Below are positions 38,832 to 49,849 of a stretch of 64,000 nt of DNA, in pieces. A program made the translations under genes and the position numbers. The stretch is taken from contig NC_092236.1 of the NCBI RefSeq assembly GCF_036320965.1, positions 10,621,518 to 10,685,517 of the forward strand, read 5' to 3'. The first letter of the stretch is position 1. The number at the start of each line of letters is the position of its first letter. This stretch comes from Panulirus ornatus. Its lineage: Eukaryota > Arthropoda > Malacostraca > Decapoda > Palinuridae. The notes below the pieces were generated by a model. The model was not told where the DNA came from. It made no database searches and saw nothing but the letters and a program-made list of their open reading frames with translations.

Positions 38832-38970
38832 ATCCATGCTACACACACAAAGACACAGACACTTCCACACAAGTACACAAGTGATGGACGTTCCAATCCT
38901 CGCTGCTGGAGGGTACTGTGTGTCTGTGTCTGTGTGTTTGCGTCTGTGCCTTTGTGTGTGTAGCATGGGT
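38832..38970 (+). mobile_element. Second hairpin with tRNA B-box-like segment
   Basis: Outer arms CCATGCTACACACACAAAG and CTTTGTGTGTGTAGCATGG (38834-38861 and 38942-38969) are inverted repeats. Inside is GTTCCAATCCTCGCTGCTGG, which matches the 21.18-kb hairpin element (GTTCGATCCTGGCTGCTGG) with three changes. It is therefore probably the same tRNA-derived family, with an altered B-box. Confidence 0.65.
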
Positions 38971-39059
38971 CATCTACATAGCGAGAGTGTTATGTGGTCA
39001 TAGACTCATTTGCAACGTCTGAAGAAGGCGTTGCAGATTTTTCGACTGGTGGCTGTAGC

Positions 39060-39112
39060 TTGAGACTGTGACTGCCTCACTGACCTTGATAGGTCATAAG
39101 GCCTAAAGCCCA
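39060..39112 (-). repeat. Dispersed repeat family F, copy F3
   Basis: The reverse complement reads TTGGGCTTTAGGCCTTATGA and then AAGGTCAGTGAGGCAGTC, parallel to F1. A CCAACCAACC-type simple repeat follows at 39108-39155. Confidence 0.6.
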
Positions 39113-40078
39113 ACCAACCAATAACCAGCCAACCAACCCAACCAGCCAACCATATGGTGATCTGAACCTTCGTGCCCGGAGATAAATGCACGTCCGAAAT
39201 TATTTATGATGTGATACATCATCCTTTCTTCCGGGTTGAGCTCGCTGTGTATAGGGCTTTAGAAATTGGTTTTGACGTGGTCTACAAGAATTGTCATAAC
39301 AAGGCTCCTCCAAACATAGTCGAGGTGATACGTTTGTCTTGTTGTACCCAGTGTTTCTCATGTGATTTTGATCCTTAAGCGGACGTTATTTATGATTGAT
39401 TCTTAAGCAGACGTCATTTATGGTTTCGTGGAATTCAGAAGGTCATCAGTACCTGTGTAAAAGTGGCTAAGACCGTTGAAGGTGAACAAAAGGTTGGCCT
39501 CTCTTTGTACTCTGATGTTAGGCTCGTCCCAGATAATGAGGCGAAGGACGTCGAGGCGGCAAAATGGCAACGAGTTCAGAATCAGTTCGTACCCAAGCAT
39601 TTATTAACTCATGGTTAGGTTCCAGCGCAGGTGGTAGGCGTTCCATGTCTCGGCTGCTCATACCAGTTTCAAGTTCAGACACAGTTTTGATGCCTATGCC
39701 CTGCTGAGTTTATGACATGTCCTGGGTCACGCGCTACGTAAGATGGTAACTTATTCACCAAAGTCTATAAGCAGGCAGATCTCGATGATATATTTGCTTT
39801 TTTCTTCAAGTATTCACGGCTGCATTTGCTAATTGCCCTTGGAAAGTACCCAATTATGACTCCAGAACAATCCCCGGGAGGGCTTTGTAAAGTGGGTGAC
39901 AGCGACTGCATACTTGGATGTGAAGGGAAGGGAAATGAGAGGGGGAGGAGGCCATGAGACGTCCAGTGAGGTGAGGAGTGACATGTGGATGAAAAAAAAA
40001 TCTTGTATCTTACCCAGTTACTGTGGAGAAGGCTTCTGTTCAAGCCGAAACGGCAGACCAATAAAGTTCGTTTTTAAG
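39113..40078. other. Short CCAA repeat, otherwise unrecognised
   Basis: Contains the CCAACCAACC tract to 39155 and a near-duplicate GGATCCTTAAGCGGACGT(T/C)AT / GATTCTTAAGCAGACGTCAT pair at about 39370 and 39398. No gene seen. Confidence 0.4.
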
Positions 40079-40362
40079 CTCTCACATATGTTTACCCAAC
40101 GCCCAGTTCACAGCAAGGGTAGACCCGAGACTCCAGGAGACACCAGTATTGTGATTCCTCCTAATTCCACATCAACACAATGTACATAAACCCGGACCAT
40201 GTCATACGGTCCTCACTCACACTTGAGAATGCGACAAGACTCACAAACCAATGTGTTGCTGTGGACCTATGAAGAATCACAATGCTGGTGTCTCCATGCG
40301 TTTGGGGTCTACCTCTGCCATGAACTGGGCCAGCTTATTGGTTATGTACCTGAGCTGTGTAA
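40079..40362. mobile_element. Foldback element, about 285 bp
   Basis: The left arm (40079-40185) and right arm (40247-40362) are inverted repeats at roughly 80% identity. Matching blocks include GGAGACACCAG(T/C)ATTGTGAT, TCCACA(T/G)CAACACA and CCCAGTTCA. The spacer is about 60 bp. There is no coding capacity. The two small frames on it (97 and 72 codons) are side effects. Confidence 0.78.
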
Positions 40363-40439
40363 CAGAATCCTTAGGCAGGCAGAGAACATCAACAAGAAAC
40401 TCATAAATGAATGCTGAATGAGCATTCATATTCAGTGAA

Positions 40440-40443
<4 letters not shown>

Positions 40444-40514
<71 letters not shown>
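40444..40514. repeat. (GA)n microsatellite
   Basis: A perfect GA array that abuts a candidate exon. Confidence 0.98.
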
Positions 40515-40516
<2 letters not shown>

Positions 40517-40523
<7 letters not shown>

Positions 40524-40650
40524 CTTTTCTGGAAGGAGTGGCAGCTATAAGCTTACGTCATCCTGATGACCACTTCGAAGATACCTTTACAATCTTTCCA
40601 CTCACGAGGAACGCCGGGGTGACTACAATTAGACATCTCGGCATAAAAAG
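40517..40650 (+). CDS. Candidate first coding exon or exon part, unknown product
   Basis: ATG at 40517 opens a 44-codon frame that reaches a good donor AAAAG|GTGAGT at 40650/40651, leaving phase 2. The peptide begins MKSFLEGVAAISLRHPDDHF and continues EDTFTIFPLTRNAGVTTIRH. Upstream the frame runs into the GA array without a stop, and no acceptor is visible. Composition is protein-like, but no family is recognised. Confidence 0.28.
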
Positions 40651-41022
40651 GTGAGTGTGGATTAACTTCCCTCACGTGAAATTTCATCATCCCTGTACGT
40701 CCAGGAAAACGTCACGAGGTACTGGATCCCCCTGAATGTTCGTAAAATACGTTAACGAAGGGAAATATTCGCTTTCACTATGACCCAGTAAAGAGAACGG
40801 AACTTCGGCTCTACAGTGATATGTTTACCAGCTCTTCAGTATAGAGTGCTGACGTCGTGGTGATAATAGCATAGAGGTTCTATGAGTCGGAACTATGGCA
40901 TCAGGATCACGTAGACTTTTACTCTGGCGAGTTACGCCAAAGGTACTTCGTTGGCAGCAAGAGGACGCTGTGTATAAGACGACCTTAGTACTGTAATGAA
41001 AGAAGGTTATATGTGTTACAAG
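40651..41022. other. No recognisable feature
   Basis: 370 bp of unique-looking sequence. Confidence 0.4.
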
Positions 41023-41128
<106 letters not shown>

Positions 41129-41461
41129 TGCTCACATACTTTCACCATCCTCTCTCGTTCATATTGTTTTCTCTTTTCTAGAAACCCCTGAAACCCCTGC
41201 AGACCTTCACCCTCGCCACGATGGCCAGACATCCCACCACCAGTTGCTCCACTAAAAAATGTTAATGATTATCATTAGTTTGTGAAACTTATTGGTCATC
41301 GCTATTTTTTTTTTCCCTTCATACATCTGTACTGTGTTTCCTGTGGGGCGTAGTGGCGTCGAGAGGGGATGAAGGCGAGCTATGAATATGTTCATATGTA
41401 TTTATGTATATGTATGTATGTATGTATGTAGTATATAATTGTACATGTTTTTGCGTATACA

Positions 41462-41597
41462 TATATATATATATTTATTTATTTATTCATTTTGCTTTGT
41501 CGCTGTCTTTCGCGTTAGCGAGGTAGCGCAAGGAAACAGACGAAAGAAATGGCCCAACCCACCCACATACACACATGTATCTTATCTAGTTACACGC
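41462..41597 (+). repeat. Dispersed repeat family B, copy B2
   Basis: In the opposite orientation to B1: TTTGTCGCTGTCTTTCGCGT, the core GTTAGCGAGGTAGCGCAAGG, then GACGAAAGAAATGGCCCAAC and CCCACCCACATACACAC, ending at the next TA array. It is also preceded by TA-rich sequence. Confidence 0.85.
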
Positions 41598-41602
41598 ATA
41601 TA

Positions 41603-41679
<77 letters not shown>
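41598..41679. repeat. (TA)n microsatellite
   Basis: A perfect TA array that abuts B2. Confidence 0.98.
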
Positions 41680-41681
<2 letters not shown>

Positions 41682-41846
41682 AGTTCATCTCAAGGAAAGA
41701 GTTGCACTTGAACAAACAAAGCAGTGTGCTTATTCCAAGAGACGCGTGTGGCGGGCAGCGTGCGGGGGCTGTAACAAGGAAGGTGTTGCTGACGGAGAAC
41801 AAAGGAGACACCACTACAGATGGCAGCCATGAGGATCTGACCTGTG

Positions 41847-41847
<1 letters not shown>

Positions 41848-41884
<37 letters not shown>
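41848..41884. repeat. (CA)n microsatellite
   Basis: A CA array followed by GTGCGCGCGC. Confidence 0.97.
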
Positions 41885-41890
<6 letters not shown>

Positions 41891-42660
41891 GCGCACTTTT
41901 TACCCTGGATTCGTCCGCGTATATAGTGCCTGGCGCAGCCTTCTGGATAAGGAGGTAAGATGGAAATTCCTCAAAATAGACATAGTAATCTGGATTCATC
42001 CTGCGGTATAAGATGTATGGGCACTTTATCACCACCTTCACGAGACGAGTTCCTGAAATAGGTGGTTAGATGATGGGGTGGCGAAGGTATTCCCCCCACC
42101 GCCCCTCACGACCTTCCATATAACCTCCCTGTTAACGTCTACCCAGCATCTGCTCTGCTCATCTGTCGCTGTGTACACCCCTGACTTACACGACCATCGG
42201 CTGGTGGTGGTAGGAAGGTTGCACACTATCAGCAGTTACCACTTCCCTGCTAATCCTGTTCGCAGAAGGCGTCCTTTAACGTTCATCCTTAGATGGTAGG
42301 ATGGAACGAAGCTGTGCTCGTGCGATGTGTACACCCTTGTCCAGTCTTGAGTTACTGGCGAGACTCTTTGTCGTTTAAAGTCGGGGTTATCAAAAGTTTT
42401 GTAGAAGTGCCAGGTGTACTATGCAAGTATGAGCCGTCCAGCACCGAGTGGTGATGCGTGCGTACTCAACACAGACAGACAGTGACTGACTGACTGCCAG
42501 ACACTGACGGTCGTGTGTCAATTACCTGGGTAATATCATTTTTGTTTTACGTTGGTGGCTTCAGTCACAAACTTAAGTCACCACAATTTGTTTACGGCTT
42601 AGTCAGCCAATTTCCTAATTGTATCGAAGGACAACCGCATTTGTACCATGTGATTCAACT
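41885..42660. other. No recognisable feature
   Basis: About 775 bp with ACAGACAGACAGTGACTGACTGACTG-type short repeats near 42470-42495. No gene seen. Confidence 0.4.
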
Positions 42661-42670
42661 TTTTTTTTTT

Positions 42671-43115
42671 AGATAACCTTTGATGAGAAACTTATCGAAT
42701 GATTGTTAAAAATCTAAATAGATGGCATCAACTGCTTCACCTTCATCATCCATATTGCTGATTTCATGAATCAAGCAAATATGTCAAAGATGAGCAATTT
42801 TGTCGAGAAACATGCTGAGAATTGTTTATCAAGTGGTGGTCCTGTAAATGGTTTACAATATTATACCGAACGATGGCTTCCATACTACAGACGATAAGCT
42901 AATTGAACGATTATTCCCGAGTAGTGATTTATAACCTTTTTTGAATATTGGTCTTACATTGGCATGTTTCCAATTCTCTGGAACACTTCACTAGCCGGTG
43001 ACTTTTTGAAATGAGCAGCCAGTGACTTCTCTCATTTTTCGCCTCCTTCATTGACCTCGAACAAAACATATCTGGGCCTGCCGTTTTGTTTACTCTCATG
43101 CCATTTAACGCTGAT
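42671..43115 (-). pseudogene. LINE reverse transcriptase remnant (N-terminal RT part)
   Basis: Minus-strand pieces match the fingers and palm start of CR1/Jockey-type RTs in order: NKTAGPD (compare NKSxGPDG), then NWKHANVRPIFKKGY and ISLSSVVWK (compare YRPISLTSVVCK), then HEISNMDDEGEAVDAIYLDF followed by a stop codon and QSFDKFL. The first catalytic Asp of the A motif (YLDF) remains, but stops and frame changes kill the frame. The copy ends at an A-run on the coding strand near 42661. No endonuclease is seen beside it. Confidence 0.85.
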
Positions 43116-43500
43116 AGTATATATCTCATGTTATTTCAGTATGTTGTAATGACGTTTTCCCCTTCTAGCAATGATGCTGGTGATGGTACTGGAGGTAGCT
43201 TGTGGCCATGGTGCTGGTGATGATAGTGGGTGTGGGAATAGTTTTGGTGGAGGCAGTAGTGTAGAACAAAGCTATAAAGTGTATGACCAGCTACGACGAG
43301 CATTTCTACCATCTCTCGCACGCAAACGCAATTATTATTTTTCTTCTTTTTACGTAAGATTGTTAACTGATAAAGAAAAGAATTGTGCCAATAAGATATT
43401 TCACGAACACACGCTAGTCTTGCCAATTATGACGTCAGAATTTTTCATTTGTAAAGAAAAAGTTCTATTTGTATTGGTTGTCATTTTTCTGTAAGATTTG
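43116..43500. other. No recognisable feature
   Basis: Starts with GGTGATG-like words, then AT-rich sequence. No gene seen. Confidence 0.35.
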
Positions 43501-44145
43501 CGCAGGAGCCGCGGCTGAACCCCAGGTGGACAGGACGGTGGTGTTGGTGGTGATGCTGGTTGACGAGGCTTTAATGGAGACGAGGGAATAAGTTTTGCTG
43601 ATAGTGCTGATAATGGTGATAGTGCTGATAGCGATATTTTTTGCCGGGGGTTGCTGATGATGCTGACGGTACTGATGGGGGGTTACGTTGGAGAGGATAG
43701 TGGTCGGTGGCGACTCAACGATGTTGGTGATGATGGCGAAATTGGTGATGTTGATGATAGAATATTGGCAGTTCTGGTGACATGTGAAGGGTGGATGTTA
43801 GGTTGCTATAAGTGGCCATGGTAGGTCTTATCGGTGGCGGTGGCGGTGACAGAGAGAAAGGCGGCGGTGGTAGAAGTGAAGGTATTGGCTGTGGCGGAGG
43901 TGGTCCTAATGGTGGAGATTGTTTAGGGTGGTTGTGATGGTGAAGTTGGTGTTGGTGTTGGAGACTTCTGTGAATCTGGAAGTGACGTTGGTGACGAAGG
44001 TCGTCCTTGAGGTGAGGGCGATGGTGGAGGTAGGTAGGAGGGGGTGAGTGTGTGAAAGGTGGATTGGGAGTGATGATAGTTGATGATGGTGGAGGTGGTG
44101 GTGGTGGCAGAGGTTGTGGTGGTGGTGACGGTGGCCCTGCTGGTG
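43501..44145. repeat. Decayed GGTGATG/GGTGGT-rich tract
   Basis: The plus strand is built of GGTGGTGATG, GATGTTGGTG and GGTGGAGG words for over 600 bp without a strict period. Minus-strand frames are Pro/His/Thr/Ser-rich as a result (up to 159 codons, 44194-43715). It looks like an old trinucleotide-type array. Confidence 0.6.
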
Positions 44146-45650
44146 TCTGGCAGGAAGGGAAAGGGAACTGGTCCTCTCCTGCACGGCTCTCCACGACCCA
44201 CCGCGCGCCGCGTAGATTTCTCGTGTACCTTCGTTTGTTTGATTGTTTTCCTGCTTCAGGATGATGCCTATAAAGCTCGAGGCTTTCCAGCGTCTACTGG
44301 AAAAAAAAATATATGTATTGTACATTATTTTTGTCAAAGTAGTCAATAGCTGATTTTTTTTTCAGGTACATATCTGACAGTATATCATTTATTGTTGAGT
44401 GCTGGAGTTTAAGTGTATGTGATGGATGTGTCTGTATGGGCATGTTTCTGGCTGTGTTGGGTGGTACAACCCTAACTCCCGAACGCAGTGTCTGCTGAAG
44501 GTTGTGATGTTGTAACGTTCAAGGAAACTTTCCCATAACGAGAGTAATATCTCTTATCATTTTCATGTCGCAGCCACAAAGGATGTTCCTCCAGTCTATG
44601 GTAAACGGCCAAGAACCATTACTGTTGAGGTTTGTGGGGTCCCCTTAGCCTTACGAGTTAGCGTAAGACTCATGAAGGAAATATATAAGAATCGTATCAC
44701 AAAACGCGACGCTGTCGTACTCGAAATCATTTCATTCTCGGGTGCTTCCAGCCTCAGATGGTGGATTTAGGCTTATAACATCGGTGGATCACTGTCACGG
44801 GAGCTTTTGAGTTGGTCATCGGATCGTTCAAGCGTATTCATGATGAGCGATCACAGTGAAGATTGTGACATGACGCCGCCGCCCCCCGTCCGTGGTGTAC
44901 GGTGGTGCAACACACAGTTGGTATTTCAGTGGTCAGTCTCCTGCCGAGGCCTTGTGGCTCGCTCAGGTCGGGTACCAGTGTTGGGGCTCGGGTGACCTTA
45001 TCATGCCTACGTCCTCCATCCTCTCCCATCCACACACAACATTCACCCTCGCCTTCCTATGGGTCATGTGGAAACTCCCTCGCTCGGGTATAAGTGACCC
45101 ACACTCCTGGACCCCCAAGTCGTTACCTCAATGCTGGGGCTGCCAATTTAACAGTGGCCGTACTTTCGCTTGGTAAATTTATTCAAGCGACATGCCATTC
45201 AACCCGCGTCCATACACTCGGCTGGACAAAAACTACGTCGGGAACTTAAAAGCGACGTTAACAGGTTCCAGATCCGCTAAAATGGAGTTAAACTCTATCA
45301 TTTAGAGTTGTTATATTTTTTTTCATACATTGAGCACCAAAGTTTATTATTTCATTGTGTAATTCTTCTGTACATCTTTCTTTAGCGCTTAACTTGGTGC
45401 GTTCTCATTGTAACGTGTTTGAAATGTAAAAATCGGTTACCGAATATGTTATGTCTCATTTTGTATATTATAACATACCTGAGACGGTTAGGGTCGTTAA
45501 CCCGGGTAACGATATCATCCGGGGTCAATAGGGCATTAAACTATGAGAGAAACGGAGATTCAGTGGATTAAGAATGAGCTATAACTTGCCACTGACAATC
45601 ATGATGGTCTTCATAGAATAATGTGGGTGTGTAACCATGATCACCGGCGG
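44146..45650. other. Unrecognised; weak first-exon-like frame
   Basis: At 44843 an ATG opens a frame starting MSDHSEDCDMTPPPPVRG in a GC-rich patch with possible GT donors just after it. This is N-terminus-like but unsupported. The rest shows no gene or repeat. Confidence 0.3.
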
Positions 45651-45651
45651 A

Positions 45652-45669
45652 AGAGAGAGAGAGAGAGAG
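45652..45669. repeat. Short (GA)n
   Basis: About nine GA units. Confidence 0.9.
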
Positions 45670-46135
45670 TAGTCAGGGGAGAGGTGTGCTGCCTCGCGGA
45701 GCCCACCGCCTGATTATATTCATCTGGAACTGTGATGCTGGCGAACTTTATATTCAGCAGAGGGTCCTCCCCCGAGCACCACCACCCCACCCTGACCACT
45801 CTGCCCAGGCTGATCGACACTGCTCTGGCTTACCCTACCCCCCCTCACTAGACAGCCAGACTCTCATTGTCCACACAGTGAAATTTGTATTAGCAGCATC
45901 TTTAGAAATGCACAGTGAAGGAAAGGCAGCATCTCCAGAGATGTAGAATGAAGGAAAGGTTATCTGAAGCAGAAGATCTGCTTAAAAATACGGCACCTCA
46001 GATGAGGTTTGGGGTTCTGGAATACTATACTTTTCTTCTGTCTTCTTTACCTGCCTTTGACCACCGACCTCCTGCAAGCACGTCTTAGATTCTTCAGTTC
46101 CTACAACCCGTCCATCTAGTTAACAGGATGATATA
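45670..46135. other. No recognisable feature
   Basis: Contains an imperfect 30-bp duplication: (A)GCATCT..AGA.ATG(C/T)A(C)A(G)TGAAGGAAAGG at 45897 and 45929. No gene recognised. Confidence 0.4.
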
Positions 46136-46556
46136 GTCCCTGTGGTCGACTTCTGTAGGCTCCACTGGTCGACTGCATTGGCGTCCTCTTTCCAACCGCA
46201 ACGGGTCCTTGTGGTCGACTACTTCGTGTTCTTTGGTTTCATGACATCAGTCTCCTCTGGTTCACCGATGGCTTTACGGAGGTCTCTGGGTGATGGCTCA
46301 AGCCTCTTTTGACTGAGCACATCAGCCTCCTCTGGGTACTTGCATCAAGCTTCCTTGGTTAACTGCTTCAGACCTTGTGTGATCGCACAGCTTCCTCTGG
46401 GTCAAAATCCACTCGGCTACTCCGATTGATCGCTTTAGGCTCTTCTATCCTGTTTGGTTGCTACAGGCTCCTGTGGTCTATCTTCAACCTTCTGTACCTG
46501 ATCGCATTAGGCTTCTGTGGTCGACTGCTTTAAGAGAAGCCTGGCAGCTTCCCCAG
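46136..46556. repeat. Ancient, heavily decayed 23-bp minisatellite
   Basis: About 16 units can be laid out around a consensus near CTGTGGTCGACTGCATCAGGCTC. The outermost units are best preserved (GGTCGACTTCTGTAGGCTC at the left, GTGGTCGACTGCTTTAAG at the right), and the middle ones are changed by indels and substitutions. Unit length ranges from about 18 to 30 bp. Confidence 0.7.
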
Positions 46557-47010
46557 GTTTTTTTTTATCATTCAGATTTACCTCACTTGTAGGGTAGGCT
46601 CGTCCTGCGTCTCTTGGATAGGCCTACGTCAAACCCCGGCGACTGTGGTAACTGCTGAAGGACACTGGTGTTGTAGAATGGAAAAAAAAAAGAGAAGTGT
46701 TTCCGTACACTCAGCATTCTGTATATTTTTTCTATCTTTTCATGTGGTAGACTGAAGTGCTTATCTCTGAGTGGTGGGGGTCATCTGAGATTATAAGAAA
46801 TGTACTTAGCGTTTGTCACGTCACGGATTCAGCCATGAATGAAACTTATTTAGAACGATACCAGTGTACATAGGAATGCATCAACCTGGATATAGACCTG
46901 CAGTCTATCTTGTGCAGGTGTTGGTAGTATCATCACGCTGATGCCGATCGAGATTAATTACCACCGTTGTAAGAGAACATTGTACGTTGTCGTATTCTTA
47001 TATCCGTTAT

Positions 47011-47280
47011 GGTCTCAGCTGTGAGGCCGTCAATCACAAGTTACAGTCTCAGCTGTGAGGCCGTCAATCACAAGTTACGGTCTCAGCTGTGAGGCCGTCA
47101 ATCACAAGTTACGGTCTCAGATGTGAGGTCGTCAATCACAAGTTACGGTCTCAGCTGTGAGGTCGTCAATCACAAGTTACGGTCTCAGCTGTGAGGCCGT
47201 CAATCACAAGTTACAGTCTCAGCTGTGAGGCCGTCAGTCACAAGTTACAGTCTCAGCTGTGAGGCCGTCGGTCACAAACA
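47011..47280. repeat. 34-bp minisatellite, eight units
   Basis: Units start at 47011, 47045, 47079, 47113, 47147, 47181, 47215 and 47249, an exact 34-bp period. Each has GTCTCAGCTGTGAGG(C/T)CGTC and then AATCACAAGTTAC (a few single-base variants). Every unit carries a CAGCTG or CAGATG E-box-type hexamer. Confidence 0.97.
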
Positions 47281-48385
47281 CCTGACGTCGGGTAAAGTTG
47301 CATCATAAATGTTTAGATCCTTTACATGGTGTCGAGGCATTGCTCGTCAGGCTATTGCATTTCAGCGGAGGAAGAAATAAGGATTGCAGTCTGGGAGACT
47401 CGTCTGAATATATTGCCGGTGAACACACTCTACAAAAGAAATAATTGACGTGTCGGTGGTCAGATTTACGGAGGATCCTCGTTGTTCTGTGAGAGTGAAA
47501 GTTTTAACGACGGAAATCTTCCAATATTATGATGAGAAAGTTTCCAATTTGCCATTTTTTATGATCATCATCACCGGACATGTCTTGATTATGAAGCATT
47601 GTAAATCACATGTGCCTTCCGACGTAACATCTGTGGCGGAGGCAGAGCCAGTCATAAGGAAGAAGGGAGTTTGGATACCATGTCAGGTCCCAGGTTGCGC
47701 TTCCGCACTTCCTGGCTTGTTCAATCCCGTCAGGCGTATTTACACCACCGCTGAGCACCACTGTGTGTATACAAGGTTTCGAAACCGGCAGGAACCGACA
47801 GACAGGAAGATACGAAGAGTTATCTTAGTTCTAAATGCTTTCAGCGGTGCGCCTCCGCACTCAAGATTCTCTCCTCCTTTTTCACCAGTTGATCCCGGTA
47901 TGATGCGCTGACCCCACGTGACTAGTTCTTGTTTTTATACACGTCGGACGGAGACGCGGCATTCACTGGAAAAGAAAGAAAATGTGCGGTGGTTCGTCTG
48001 TCATGGTCATTCCTTCTTGGGTTACTCAGAGTGAAAATGATTGTGAAAAAAGATAAAGAGGACATAATACTGAAAAGAAAATGATCGTAAATCGGTATAT
48101 CTGCACTCAAAGGAGCGTACAAACAGAAAAAAAAAATATTTGAGAAGATTTTAAACAACCACTTCACCCAGCATTGTAAGGCTTCAGAAAATTCGTACGT
48201 TAGTGGTGGTAATACTACGTAAAGTCCTTCATTTCAGTTGTCATGATGACCCAGCCAGCCCTAGCATGGAGCTGAGGAGTGTTGGGTATGGATGGATTGT
48301 TATGTTCCCTCGCTGCCACCACAAGTGTCCATGGCAAAGCCTATAGCAGAAGTACCCCAGCCTAGTTTTTGTCCATCTGAGTTCA

Positions 48386-48387
<2 letters not shown>
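47281..48387. other. Unrecognised; one 153-codon frame
   Basis: A plus frame at 47450-47911 includes VIRKKGVWIPCQVPGCASAL and is not low-complexity, but it has no recognised domain and no clear splice sites. Confidence 0.3.

Positions 48388-48439
<52 letters not shown>
48388..48439. repeat. (GT)n microsatellite
   Basis: A perfect GT array. Confidence 0.97.
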
Positions 48440-48442
<3 letters not shown>

Positions 48443-49398
48443 TATCCTGAGGTGCTCCTCCATATAACATCTTGTTACCGATATGCGTCATGTGGAAATT
48501 CAGCAGGTGTGCATTAGTGGGTCTGATATAGGAATGAGCCTAAATGGAAGTCAGGAAAGGTATCAAATGACGCGAAATTATCATCCTCTTTGTCAGCGTA
48601 TCTCACCTGTAGGTATGATAAGCCGCCAGCCGCATACCACTTGTTATGGGTAAATACGATACCACTCTTGTGAGACGACCATCTGCTGACTGAACACCAT
48701 ATGAGCACGACGGTTCGACCCCTAACGATATGGCCTTCGTCTTGACCCTTGCTTGAAGTACATCATTCGTACAGATTATCCTCGTCATCTGGCGATTTAT
48801 TTCCAGGCAACGGTTAGATTACTGTGGAATGAACTATCAAAAACCCCTCCGGAGAATTCGCCCCATCTGGCCTCCCACAGTTAGATCACGTTCACGAGAA
48901 TTAACCATCGACAAATCGCGTCAGAGGACTGGCACACTCTCCAGCCACCACAATCAGGTTACATTGGTTACAGCATTTCCTGAATACTCGTGAGCACGTA
49001 TTTTGTACAGGGAGCCACACAGCGGAACTTCATCTAGGAATGGGACGGAGAAGGATGCTGCTTGACGAGGCCTCACCTGCACTCCACTCCCGACGAGGAA
49101 CCATCAGGCACATGGCAGGATAAGGGGGTGTGCGCAGCTGAAGAGGAAGACGGCAAACAACATGACCTACGGCTCACCGGACAAGGACTGAGGAGCTTGG
49201 CCTAGGCTTAGTACGATGGCTGTGACAGGCACAGCCGCTTCAGGGTTTTTTAGCCACAGTATTTTTTTTACGAAGATGACTTGGGGGAGAGAGAGATTCT
49301 GAGAAGAGACGAAGACAGGTTAGCTGCAGAGATGAGTTGTACAGGAACGAAGATGATTATCACTTGGAAAGTAAGAGAACTTTTTATGCATTATGCTA
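48440..49398. other. No recognisable feature
   Basis: About 960 bp of unique-looking sequence with short frames. Confidence 0.4.
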
Positions 49399-49424
49399 AT
49401 GGACCAGTGAAGACAAACAGGTGG

Positions 49425-49506
<82 letters not shown>

Positions 49507-49532
49507 CCACCTGTTTGTCTTCACTGGTCCAT
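49399..49532. repeat. (TA)n array inside perfect 26-bp inverted arms
   Basis: ATGGACCAGTGAAGACAAAC (extended by AGGTGG) at 49399-49424 is exactly inverted at 49507-49532, around a TA array at 49429-49501. The whole 134 bp can fold into one hairpin. Confidence 0.95.
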
Positions 49533-49772
49533 AGGGGATAGGGGATAGGGGAGAAAGAATACTTCCCACGTATTCCCTGCGTGTCGTAGAAGGCGACTAA
49601 AAGGGAAGGGAGCGGGGGGCTGGAAATCCTCCCCTCTCTTTTTTTTTTTTTTAATTTTCCAAAAGAAGGAACAGAGAAGGGGGCCAGGTGAGGGTATTCC
49701 CTCAAAGGCACAGTCCTCTGTTCTTAACGCTACCTCGCTATCGCGGGAAATGGCGAATAGTATGAAAAAAAA
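49533..49772 (-). repeat. Family A, copy A3
   Basis: A near full-length reverse copy, with a duplicated GGGATAGGGGATA at its start and a T-to-A change in the core (GCTATCGCGGG). It abuts the inverted-arm hairpin on the left and an A-run plus short TA array on the right. Confidence 0.92.
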
Positions 49773-49849
49773 ATATATATATATATATTACAGGGATGTT
49801 GTCGGATATCGCCTGATTGCTGTTACACCACGAGTGTAGCTTTTCCAGC

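Noticed and set aside
43715..44346. Pro/His/Thr-rich minus-strand protein
   Set aside because: Three overlapping frames are all open because the plus strand is a degraded GGTGATG-type array. No frame is favoured.
47450..47911. 153-codon plus frame as a gene
   Set aside because: No domain, no supporting splice sites and no compositional shift from its surroundings. Kept only as a note in the gap entry.
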